A stretch of 64,000 nt of DNA from positions 1 through 64,000 of the forward strand of contig CAUYUJ010017963.1 in NCBI GenBank assembly GCA_963575745.1, in the 5' to 3' direction. The translations under genes and the position numbers were made by a program. The DNA comes from Prorocentrum cordatum. Taxonomy: Eukaryota; Sar; Dinophyceae; Prorocentrales; Prorocentraceae. The notes under the pieces are model-generated. The model did no database searches, was not told the DNA's origin, and saw nothing but the letters and a program-made list of their open reading frames with translations. Of this stretch, positions 24,301 through 31,196 are shown piece by piece (position 1 is the stretch's first letter; every line of letters starts with the position of its first letter).

Positions 24301-27300
24301 AGAGGGATTAAGCCGGATTAAGCGGGATTCGCCAGATTAAGCGGGAATGAACCAAATCAAGCCGGATTCCGGATCACACCACAATCAGAATTTGACCTCC
24401 CAAGAATTGCATCCGAATGCAAAATCCTGCAGGATCGTGCAAGCAAACCCGGGTCAGAACGCCTCTGGCTCTGCAACATCCTGCAAGATCCGACGCTCTG
24501 TCTGAACACCATTTGCATTTTGACCCCCCGTCTCAAGGCTCCCGATAAGGGTTCTTGGGGAACGGGATCGGCCCTGGAAATTAGCAGGACGCCAACTATA
24601 CTGCACCGATCCTGGCCAGGTCTATCCTGAGCCAAGGGTTCGTCCAAGTGTATAGCTGGCGCCCTCTGATGAGATGACCATGCTCCCACCCCCGTACCTT
24701 GTGGGAGGCGAGGGGGGAGGGCGTCTCAGCTGGATGCTCCTTGATTTTCCTGTATGTGCGCGATTCAAGCTATGCGCTGCAGCGAATTGGCGTACAGAGT
24801 GGCAACCAGACATCGCGACATTGACAGACTTCAGGGCACCATAAGGCATCATGGGGCAGCAACTAAGTGGCACCACCCATCGGGCAGCAGGGCGGTAGCT
24901 GGGACTCGAAACCAAGCGTGGCACCAGCCATACGAAAACGTGGGGTATCATTGGGCACCAGCCACACGGCATTACCCATGGAGCACCAGCACGGCAACGA
25001 GAAACCGCGACGAAGGCGGCAACCAGGAATCGCGACAAATGAGGCACCATGCTCCACAAACCACCGGGCAACACCCACAAGGCAGATCGGCAGCAACCAT
25101 GATCCACGACAGTTGGCAAACCATGAGGCACCAGCCACATGGCGCCGAGCGGTAACCATAGATCGCGACAGCTGGGCCATCAGAAAAGCGCCCGCCACGT
25201 GGAGCCAGCCACAAGGTACCACGGTGGCAACCAGAAGCCGCGACAATTGGGAAATCAAAAGGGGTAGGGCAACCAATACTCGCGACAAGTGGGGCATCAT
25301 ACTCCACCAGCCACTGGGCAACCACCAGAAAGTCGCGACAACTGGGGCATTGAAAAAGCGCCAGCCATTTAGAAACACCCGCAAGGCACCAGGGTGGCAA
25401 CCAGAAGCCGAAGCAACTGTGAAACCATCGGGCCCTGGCCGTAGGCACCAAGCGGCAACCAGAGATCGCGACAATTCGGGCACCAAAACAGCGCCAACCA
25501 TTCATAACCACCCATCAAGCACCAAGACGGCAGCCAGAATCCGTGACAGTTGAGGGTTCACAGAACCCTAGCCATGGGACGCCAGGGCTGCAGCCAGAAA
25601 CAGCGACAGTTTGGGCCATCAAGCAAGCGCCAGCCACAGGGCACCAGCCATGCGACCCCAGGTCGGCAGCCAGAACTCGCGACAATTCCACCATCGCGAC
25701 AGGGCATCCGCCACGGGACACCACTATTGGGGCGCTAGGGCGGCGGCCAGAGATCGCGGCAATCAGCTCCAACCTCGCTACAAGCAAGAAACCACCTCGC
25801 AAGTGCAAGCCTTGTTTTGGTGAACTCTTGCTCCAAACCGCAGGCCCGCATGCAGTTCGCAAATCCCCCCCTCGTCGATCTGGGGCGTCGGGTCTAGGCC
25901 AAGAAGGGCTCGTGGGGCCGCAAGATCGCAGTGTCGATGCTTGATGGCATGGAGCACCCCTTCCAATGATCCTCAAGACGTGTGTTTAGAGCAGGGACCA
26001 ACCGTCCCGGCAATCCTATAGGCCTACCACTACATGCTCCTAGAATCCCCAAATGTTCGAATAACAAAACAAGGTTCTCAGAACATACGCCCGATGAATT
26101 AAAAAACAGTGTCAGCCAGAAATGTTCTGAGAACATTTCGTGCAGACAACAACAGGTTATTCGAGCATTCTTTGGTGGGCCTATATCAAGCCAGGCCGCT
26201 TCGCCACTGCTCGAGCGTTGGCGCCAACGTGTGCCTGCCCACCGACGCCCTTCCACATTGTCGCAGGCAGTGCAGCGAGGGCAGACGCGGGCTGCGTGCT
26301 GCCGGCGGAGCAGAGTGGGGTGACGCACGCGCACACACATTGGGCTAACACCAGGGGGCTCGACCACGAGAAGCCTTCCAGAAGAAACCCAACCCTGGAA
26401 CATCAGGACGTACAGTGAGTTTTGGTGTGGAAACGTCACGCACTCCATAGAAAAACCATCAACACCCAGGGAACCTGGGGCACCCTGGAGGCAAGCAGGG
26501 TGTTACTTCGCATGAGTTCCCACTGTAACGCACTTCCTGAGGATCATCGGCCCATGGAAAACATATAACGAGGACAATGACAACGACTGAACGCGGAAAC
26601 GTCGGCGTCCTCCTCAATAATCGCCCATCTGAATCATCGTCGATTCCGGGATCGTCCTCGCGAATCGGCGACGGCTGGCATGGACCATGACGAAGATCGG
26701 CATCGACAAGATCCCGGGACATCTTGGTCATGGTCATCGTGTTTCTTCCCTCGAACCCTTCCCTAAGATTCGACGTTGCGACAAAAACGCAACATCGTAA
26801 AACAAATCACGGCCAGAGCCCTAGACCCCACCTTTCTGCAACGTTTTCCGAACCAGATCAACATGTGATGCTGGCGCGGCCCGAAACCGGCCGAAACCGC
26901 CTGATGTGAAACAAATGCAAAGCCCAGATCATGGAATTACCTTTTCCTTCGGAGGTGCATGGACAGACACCTCTCTATCTAGCGAACCGCCCTTCAGCGA
27001 GAACTCCACGTGCGCACGGCACCGCATTCCAAGTGCACCCCAGCGGGGTAGCTAATCGACCTCCCCAAACGAATGAGTGTATCCAGCGAAACGCACACCG
27101 ATTAGCGAAACCGACTGGAGACTGCACCGGTATACTCGAATGCCAATGTCAAGTGAACCAGTGCAGATTTACTTATCGACTTGTCTGGATGTTGGGTGAG
27201 CCTTCTTGGGGGCCTCTGTGGACGTCCGGGCCCTATCATAAACGTAATCCCACCAGCCCTTTGGGCGTGAGTGGTTTAGGGAGCTCTCTCTGTTCTCAAC

Positions 27301-29876
27301 CCCCCTTCTTCCCCTTCGGGGAGGGGTTTACCCCTCCCCCTACCCCTCCCCCTGGCCCTGGAGAGGTCCTTTCGCGGGTGGCCGGAGGGGTCTTTTTCGA
27401 CTCCTGGGAGGGCTAAAAAACGACACCCCTCACGAGGATTCTGGCCCCGACGGGGGGAGGCAGAAAAAACCCTCTCCTCTTCTTTGAAGCCAGAATCATT
27501 GATTTTACTACGGTTTTGGCCCCATTTTCCCCTTCTGAGGGGGCAGCGCTCATTAAAGCTCCCCTCTTCTTTCCAGGCAAAATCATTGATGTTACGAAGG
27601 TTTTGGCCTCATTTTGCCCTTCTGAGGGGGCAGCGCTCATTCAAGCTCCCCTCTTCTTTGATCGATTCCCTCCAAGATGGCCCAAGAAGCGCCCAGGAGG
27701 CACCAAGAGGCCCCAAGATGGCCCCAAGAGGCCCCCAGGAGGCCCCCAAGAGGCCTCCAAGAGGCCCCCAAGATGCCCCCAAGAGGCCCCCAAGAGGCCC
27801 CAAGAGGCTCCCCCGAGGCACCCAAGACGCTCCTGGAAGCCCCTGGGGCCGCCAAGAGGCCCCCAAGACGCCCCAAACGGCCTCCAAGAGGCTCCCAAGA
27901 GGCCCGAAGAGGCTCCCCCAAGGCACCCAAGACGCTCCTAGAAGCCCCTGGGGCCGCCAAGAGGCCCCCAAGACGCCCCAAAAGGGGACGAGGTGCCCGA
28001 ACGCCTCACGCCACGAGAAGCCCGAACGACTCACACCAGGACGAGGGGCCCGAACGACTCACACCACGAAGAGCCCGAACGACTCACACCAGAAGGAGGG
28101 GCCCGAACGACTCACACCAGGACGAGGCGCCCGAACGACTCACACCACGAGGAGCCCGAACGACTCACACCACGACGAGGGCCCCGAACGACTCACACCA
28201 CGAGGAGCCCGAACGAGTCACACCAGGAGGAGGGGCCCGAACGACTCACACCAGGACGAGGGGCCCGAACAACTCACACCACGAGAAGCCCGAACGACTC
28301 ACACCAGGACGAAGAGCCCGAACGACTCACACCACGAAGAGCCCGAACGACTCACACCAGGAAGAAGGGCCCGAACGACTCACACCAGGACGAGAAACCC
28401 CAAACGACTCAAACCACGAGGAGCGCTTTCTCTCCCTCCTCCTCCGCCTCGTCCTTCTCCCGCTCCCCCCACAAGGAGGATGTACAAGGAGGCGGGAGGA
28501 AGGAGGAACAGGGGAGATATGCGGGGGCAAGCGGACACACGCCTGCAAAACACAACAGTCGGCATGCTTCGCAAGAGTTGCTGTTGTGAGATGGGCTGGT
28601 GGGGATACGCGAAGCGTAAAGAATTCCGTCCCGATTTCTACTACCCCTCTTCACCCCTTCGTCCAGATTTCGTTCAGACGTCAACCGAATCCGACGAAAC
28701 CCCCCAAACCAAAAGGAATTTTGGGACCCTCTGAGGCTCCCAAGAAAGACCACACAATGGCTGGGCGTTCTCTCAACGCCCGACTCTTGCTCGCCACCAG
28801 CATCCGGGAACAACACCCAGTGTGGCCTGAGGTGCAGCTCCCCGTGGGGCCACGAGACGTGTGAGGGGTGTGCCAGAATGACCACGCGGAGAGGCAGAGG
28901 GACGAGGCAGGGACGGGAGGAGAAGGGGGGAGGAGGAGGGTGTGGTGGAGCGCGGCAACGCTGCGGACTTCAAACGAGGACCGAACACAACAGGATGGTG
29001 GGGAACAAATTCAACGCCCTGATCTCAGAATTCATCCCTCTTTGCTCGCCGCCGGCGTCCGGGAACAAGACCCACGTGGTCCTCGGGTCGTAGGCCGGCA
29101 CCTCGCGCACGACGCTGGCGCCAGTGCCCTCGGCGTTCGGGGCGCAGCGGCTGAGGGTGCGGTTCGTGGACCCGTCGCTGGTGTAGAGGTCGACGAGGCG
29201 CACCTGAGCGACGAAAAGAAGCGGGTCGTCAACCTTGCGCGGTGGCTTACGCGGGCCGCCAGCGAGGCACGCTGCACTGGAAACGAGGGCGCTTACTCGT
29301 GACCTTCCGCGGGCAACTTATGCGACAATGTCGGCAACAACGACCCCGCTTTCTTGCGTCGCTTACCTGGTCGGGCGCGAGCACCCTCGCGTGCATGCTG
29401 GTGGCCTCAGAGGAAGAACAAGTAGCACAGACAGAAACTGCTTGAGGTCCGCGCGGATTTCTTGGATCTGCGCTGGCGGCGACTCCAGTGCTGCCCCCGG
29501 CGCGCTCCAAGGTAGGGGGTCCATCGCCGATCCAAGAAATCCGCGCGGAGCTCCGACAATTTTTGATTATGCGATTTTTCTTCTTTGAGGCCTTCTTGGC
29601 CGCGTCATCAAAAATGACGTCGCAACGGCCAAAGGGCAGCTCCACGCGGGGGACCTCGACACCCTCCGGCACGCCGAGCGGGACGCAGCAGAACGGGCAA
29701 TAGAACATCCCGCTGTGCTTGCAGCCCGGGCATGCGGCTCGGCTCCACCGCACCACCTCGCCAGCGAGTGCGTCGAGCGCCGCTGTGGGCTGCGGCGGAG
29801 CATCTGCCGAGGAACACTGTGCCGCAGGACATGGCGGCGCCAACGCCAGTTCTGGCGCCTTGCTGGGTGACGCCAT
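11401..29876 (-). CDS. DTWD1: DTWD1-type tRNA-uridine aminocarboxypropyltransferase (8 exons)
   Basis: DTWD enzymes transfer the 3-amino-3-carboxypropyl group of S-adenosylmethionine to uridine in the tRNA D-loop (acp3U; human DTWD1 acts at position 20). The model joins 29876-29592, 29405-29367, 29203-29060, 23150-23088, 21583-21489, 20063-19964, 12245-12207 and 11454-~11401. Exons 1-7 total 765 nt, an open 255-codon frame. Family landmarks appear in order: zinc pair CPGC...[31 protein letters not shown]...WVLFP, the signature helix [35 protein letters not shown] and GGQYVPLL. Human DTWD1 is about 300 residues, so the length fits. Donors are GT, GC or GA; every acceptor is AG. Introns are 163 bp to 7.7 kb and packed with repeats. 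Uncertain points are the exon 3 donor (GA or GC, 3 nt apart), exon 4, and where exon 8 ends. Confidence 0.75.
11578..11640. repeat. (GGA)n microsatellite
   Basis: Uninterrupted GGA triplets, reading (TCC)n on the gene strand 120 bp upstream of DTWD1-like exon 8. Confidence 0.95.
11800..12170. repeat. Mixed TGCA/TGTA, TG and TGCG microsatellite
   Basis: ATGCATGC words, then TG runs, then TGCGTGCG (12049-12102), then TG again. It lies in DTWD1-like intron 7. Confidence 0.95.
12207..12245 (-). CDS. DTWD1: DTWD1-like exon 7 (39-nt micro-exon)
   Basis: [13 protein letters not shown], the near-invariant C-LSTxEA helix of DTWD proteins. Acceptor CGCCTCAG, GC donor, phase 0 on both sides. It follows a 7.7-kb intron, the largest in the gene. 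Confidence 0.75.
12280..12400. repeat. CTCCTCC / CTGCTG tract
   Basis: Pyrimidine-rich CTC/CTG/CTT words close to DTWD1-like exon 7. Confidence 0.9.
12410..13450. repeat. Dispersed block family (also at 14040-14130 and 63160-64000)
   Basis: Shares ordered landmarks with the window's right end: CTCTGTCCGGAA(G/A)AT, GCTCCCGCTGCAGCG, GTGGGCCTC, GGATCGGCGCTGTG, TCTGGATCC and a TCAGCGCAATGG(G)CAGGGA box. The region 12590-12860 holds internal duplications of the CTGCAGCG...CTCGTTCCCGC phrase. No coding function seen. Confidence 0.7.
13140..13215. repeat. (CTCTC)n / CCTCT pentamer tract
   Basis: Tandem TCCTC/CTCTC pentamers. Confidence 0.9.
13450..13990. repeat. 9-bp minisatellite (CACAGGTCC / CGCAAGTCT)
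   Basis: About 60 degenerate 9-mers of the form (CCA/CGC)(CAGGTC/AAGTCT). Nine is a multiple of three, so each frame gives periodic peptides; no independent sign of translation. Confidence 0.9.
14430..14650. repeat. ~90-bp tandem repeat (two and a half copies)
   Basis: TTTTCAAAATGTGGCTCTCG plus ATTCGTTTTCAAAC recurs near 14465 and 14550, with a truncated third at 14630. Confidence 0.8.
14930..15075. repeat. CTC/CCT tract
   Basis: Pyrimidine tract including CCCTCCCTCCC. Confidence 0.9.
15150..15300. repeat. (GTC)n / (CGT)n microsatellite
   Basis: CGTCGTCGT triplets with CGCCGC and CGATTT interruptions. Confidence 0.95.
15301..16165. other. Intronic sequence, remnant GATGCATCG words
   Basis: GATGCATCGCC-type words at 15570-15670 resemble the core of the element at 17819-18047. 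Otherwise nothing recognised. Lies in DTWD1-like intron 6. Confidence 0.5.
16335..16560. repeat. Dispersed GGATTAAGCGGGATTAA element, copy 1
   Basis: GGCAACTACTGGGAG, then GGGGGCTACTACGC, then GATTAAGC/GGGATT words, then a ...CATCAGAAT...ACCTCCCA end. Copy 2 at 24223-24410 keeps the same order of landmarks. Confidence 0.75.
16905..17215. repeat. ~60-70-bp minisatellite
   Basis: CGTGCGCTGGGTGGGTCCGG then CGAGGTTTCGCC then ACGTTGCCGCCC repeats about five times with variable spacers. Confidence 0.85.
17819..18047. mobile_element. TIR element family C, copy 1
   Basis: About 52-bp inverted ends (AGGCCTCCTAGATGGGGTCC at left, its complement at right) around a core of GATGCATCGGC palindromic words. 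Related copies are at 39892-40096 and 40700-40918. No coding capacity. Confidence 0.85.
19063..19295. mobile_element. TIR element family B, copy 1
   Basis: About 233 bp with imperfect ~55-bp inverted ends (outer GAGCAGGGACCG and CCACTGCTTGAG; inner CCTATAG...CTACCA and ATGTTCTTAGAAC). Same orientation as copies at 21810-22041 and 25989-26215. All three lie in DTWD1-like introns. Confidence 0.85.
19474..19690. mobile_element. TIR element family M, copy 1
   Basis: Ends GGACGCCCGAAGTGGGTACG and CGTACCCACTTCGATCGTCC are inverted. The interior has TACAATGCCCAACA and GGGCAGGCGGC. A second, diverged copy begins at about 22657. Confidence 0.75.
19964..20063 (-). CDS. DTWD1: DTWD1-like exon 6
   Basis: Thirty-three codons plus one base, from [15 protein letters not shown] to [13 protein letters not shown], equivalent to the conserved FWRH...G block of DTWD1. 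Its phase (entry 2, exit 0) fits both neighbours. A long (TCC)n tract (minus strand) lies upstream of its acceptor. Confidence 0.75.
20124..20225. repeat. (GGA)n microsatellite
   Basis: About 100 bp of pure GGA; (TCC)n on the gene strand just upstream of DTWD1-like exon 6. Confidence 0.95.
20246..21335. repeat. 1.09-kb degenerate (GAT)n array
   Basis: GATGAT with GCTGAT, GACGAT and GGTGAT variants, ending in about 90 bp of pure GAT. It fills most of DTWD1-like intron 5. The apparent Met-rich (plus) and Ile/His-rich (minus) open frames are artefacts. Confidence 0.95.
21489..21583 (-). CDS. DTWD1: DTWD1-like exon 5 with the DxTW-region motif
   Basis: Encodes [18 protein letters not shown] then [14 protein letters not shown]. 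This aligns with the family signature (hydrophobic strand, D-x-T-W, basic helix), but Pro replaces Thr. Acceptor GATTGTGCAG sits directly beside a family A TIR element; the donor is GC. Confidence 0.75.
21600..21698. mobile_element. Family A introner-like element A1
   Basis: GGTCCGCGCGGACGGCTTGG with ATCGGCGCTGGG at one end, and an inverted partner (AACCAAGATGTCCGCGCAGA) at the other. It lies directly beside the acceptor of DTWD1-like exon 5. Confidence 0.75.
21810..22041. mobile_element. TIR element family B, copy 2
   Basis: Same ends and internal AGAACA-type palindromes as copy 1 (19063-19295), in DTWD1-like intron 4. Confidence 0.85.
22149..22305. repeat. AT-rich dispersed repeat, copy 1
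   Basis: AATACACACAAATAAAA, CCCCCCCACTTCCCATATTT and TTAATTGTGTCTGTGT occur in the same order at 46842-46985. Confidence 0.8.
22311..22446. mobile_element. TIR element family L
   Basis: Ends GCTCGAGTTAAACGGTGTTTT-type and AAAACACCGTTTAGCTCGAG are inverted (one mismatch in ~21). Total 136 bp. Confidence 0.85.
23088..23150 (-). CDS. DTWD1: DTWD1-like exon 4 (candidate)
   Basis: Twenty-one codons, [20 protein letters not shown] plus Glu, between a CCGAG acceptor and a GTCCGAGG donor. It is placed here because VLFP-D-E-G resembles the family's FPS-ED-A turn and because the phases fit. Sequence conservation is weak, so this is the least certain internal exon. Confidence 0.45.
23855..24085. repeat. 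GCGCGAA-rich tandem repeat
   Basis: About three ~100-bp units carrying GATGCGCGAA...CTT(T/C)(A/G)CGCTCTCG in DTWD1-like intron 3. Confidence 0.65.
24166..24560. repeat. CCCGGGTCA / CTGCAAGATCC element and GGATTAAGCGGG element copy 2
   Basis: CCCGGGTCAGTCAGGCCT and GATCC...CGCTCTG...CCCCCGTCTCAAGGCTCCC recur at 43345-43575. Between them, 24223-24410 matches the element at 16335-16560. Confidence 0.7.
24770..25780. repeat. 1-kb degenerate minisatellite (GGCAACCAGAA...CGCGACAA)
   Basis: Repeated phrase GGCAACCAGAAGCCGCGACA...TGGGGCA(T/C)CA...GCGCCAGCCA with variable spacing. Lies in DTWD1-like intron 3. Confidence 0.85.
25989..26215. mobile_element. TIR element family B, copy 3
   Basis: Same ends as copies 1 and 2 but more diverged on the right arm. 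Confidence 0.8.
26370..26542. mobile_element. Hairpin element family E, copy 1
   Basis: Shares AGCCTTCCA..., CACCCTGGAGGCAAGCAGGG and TTCCCACTGTA with copy 2 at 38541-38716. The CACCCT...AGGGTG arms form a short hairpin. Both copies are in introns. Confidence 0.75.
27660..27985. repeat. CCCAAGAGGCCCC-type tandem repeat
   Basis: Short degenerate (CCCCCAAGAGG)n words with a 112-bp internal duplication (GGCACCCAAGACGCTCCT at 27816 and 27928). Related to 3075-4245. Confidence 0.85.
27990..28430. repeat. 27/30-bp minisatellite (CCCGAACGACTCACACCA)
   Basis: About 15 units of CCCGAACGACTCACACCA followed by GGACGAGGGG, CGAGGAG or CGAAGAG. Confidence 0.95.
29060..29203 (-). CDS. DTWD1: DTWD1-like exon 3
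   Basis: Forty-eight codons from VRLVDLYT to TTWVLFP, matching the family's IYTYP...ALIFP region. The acceptor is TCGCTCAG. The donor is inferred: ending at CCG before GAC (GA donor) gives VLFP-DEGSS; ending three bases later (GC donor) adds one Asp. About 45 bp of this exon end is repeated near 28780-28826. Confidence 0.7.
29367..29405 (-). CDS. DTWD1: DTWD1-like exon 2 (39-nt micro-exon)
   Basis: Encodes [13 protein letters not shown], the family's KSTAIHAKLLAPE-type block. Boundaries are clean: acceptor CTTCCTCTGAG and the only GTAAGC-type donor in this gene. Phase 0 on both sides. Confidence 0.8.
29444..29569. mobile_element. Family A introner-like element A2 (DTWD1-like intron 1)
   Basis: GAGGTCCGCGCGGATTTCTT and AAGAAATCCGCGCGGAGCTC are inverted ends around ~65 bp. 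The 186-bp intron (29591-29406) is this element plus short flanks; its acceptor side ends CTTGTTCTTCCTCTGAG. Confidence 0.85.
29592..29876 (-). CDS. DTWD1: DTWD1-like exon 1
   Basis: Ninety-five codons from ATG at 29876. It carries the two-knuckle zinc motif (CPGC, x8, CPFCC) and [15 protein letters not shown], matching the family's conserved Cys-rich start and LP...DII segment. The ATG lies 36 nt after a strong predicted spliced-leader acceptor. The exon ends GCCAAGAAG before a GC donor. Joined to exon 2 it reads [19 protein letters not shown]. Confidence 0.8.
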
Positions 29877-29935
29877 ACGGGGCCCTGAGCAGCCTCGGGC
29901 TCAAGAGCTGGCCTGAACAAAAGTGCAACGGAGGA
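29877..29935 (-). promoter_or_regulatory. Predicted spliced-leader trans-splice acceptor and 5'UTR of DTWD1-like gene
   Basis: On the minus strand a pyrimidine-rich stretch (CCTTTTCCTCCGTTGCACTT) runs into TTTTGTTCAG at 29922-29913, 36 nt before the ATG. Dinoflagellate mRNAs are trans-spliced at AG with a 22-nt leader, so 29912-29877 is the likely genomic part of the 5'UTR. Confidence 0.6.
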
Positions 29936-30075
29936 AAAGGAGGAGGAGGAGGAGGAGGAGGAGGAGGAGGAGGAGGAACAGGAGGAGGAGGAGGAGGAGG
30001 AGGAGGAGGAGGAAAAGGGGGAGGAGGACGGGGAGGAGGGGGAAGAGGAGGAGAAGGAGGATGTGGTGGGTGGGT
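29936..30075. repeat. (GGA)n tract upstream of DTWD1-like gene
   Basis: GGA/GGGGA triplets; (TCC)n on the gene strand immediately upstream of the predicted trans-splice acceptor. Confidence 0.9.
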
Positions 30076-30164
30076 CATCAGTAGGGGGCCACTGGTCTCT
30101 CGTCAGCAGCAAAACCAAGCTCATACGCTTCCCCGTATGATATGGAAACTGGGCGTTTTTGATG

Positions 30165-30285
30165 GCGATGATGATGAGGAGGATGAGGAGGATGGGGCGG
30201 AGGAAGAGGAGGAGGAGTGGAGGATGAGGAGGAGGAGGAGGAGGAGGAGGAGGAGGAGGAGGAGGAGGAGGAAGAGGAGTGAACG
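30165..30285. repeat. GAT/GGA tract
   Basis: GATGATGAGGAGGAT words grading into pure GGA. Confidence 0.9.
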
Positions 30286-30561
30286 TCCCCGGAGGAGTCC
30301 CAGCCCACCTACCCTTCGCGCAACCGCTGAATAGCGAGACCACGGAAGCGCACGGCCGCCGAGGCAGAAGTGTCAACGTGAGGGGGAGCGCCGATCTCTC
30401 CCTTCATGGCGTGATATATGTAGAAGGTGATGGCGAGAGAGCGGATGACTTGAGCCAGCGTGAACTGACTCACGTGCCCCTCCATACCCCCAAGGCCCAA
30501 CCGAACTAAAACCTCCGAACTCATTGGCATTTGCTGGTCAGCTACGCGCCCCAGGACTTTG

Positions 30562-31162
30562 TCACAAACTAACTAATGCTGTACATAGTCGAGACAGCGT
30601 GGACATCCTAGCAAGCACATCTTGGACCCAGGGATCACGTGCTGTACGATTGCTGGTGGTCCATGCTCCGCACAGCGTCTGTAGAAAACACCACCTGATC
30701 GCGGGCTTGCATTTACTGAGGAAGAAGCGGAGGTGGAGCCAGCGGGCAAGGATATCAGGGGGGAGGGCGAGGTCAGGATACAATTTACGCAAACGCATCC
30801 TAATCGTGCCAACAAGCTGCTCTGGACACACCTGCTGCGAATGTGGGGCACACACGACGCGCTGCACCTTGGGGCGCCCAGTCCCCTCCGACGCCACCCG
30901 CTCCACCTCCCTCCGCCCCGCGCGCGCAGCCGTGCGCAAGACTGCTGACGTCATCTTGCATGTGCGATACAGACTCATGGCCTGGCACAAGCGTATGTCC
31001 TCGAAGCGCTGCGCGGTCGCTGAGGGTTCTTGCCACCATTCTGAAGACCACATCAGAGCAACACAGCGCGGCAGCGGAGCGAAGCGATCGGCGGCCTCCT
31101 GAAGGCGCCGTAGGTGCACGCTCCATCCAGACAAGGTGGTGGTGCACGTCCGCCACAGCGAC

Positions 31163-31196
<34 letters not shown>

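Noticed and set aside
27484-28734. 416-codon plus-strand frame with [11 protein letters not shown]-type repeats
   Set aside because: It covers two unrelated minisatellites inside a minus-strand intron; periodicity comes from the repeats.
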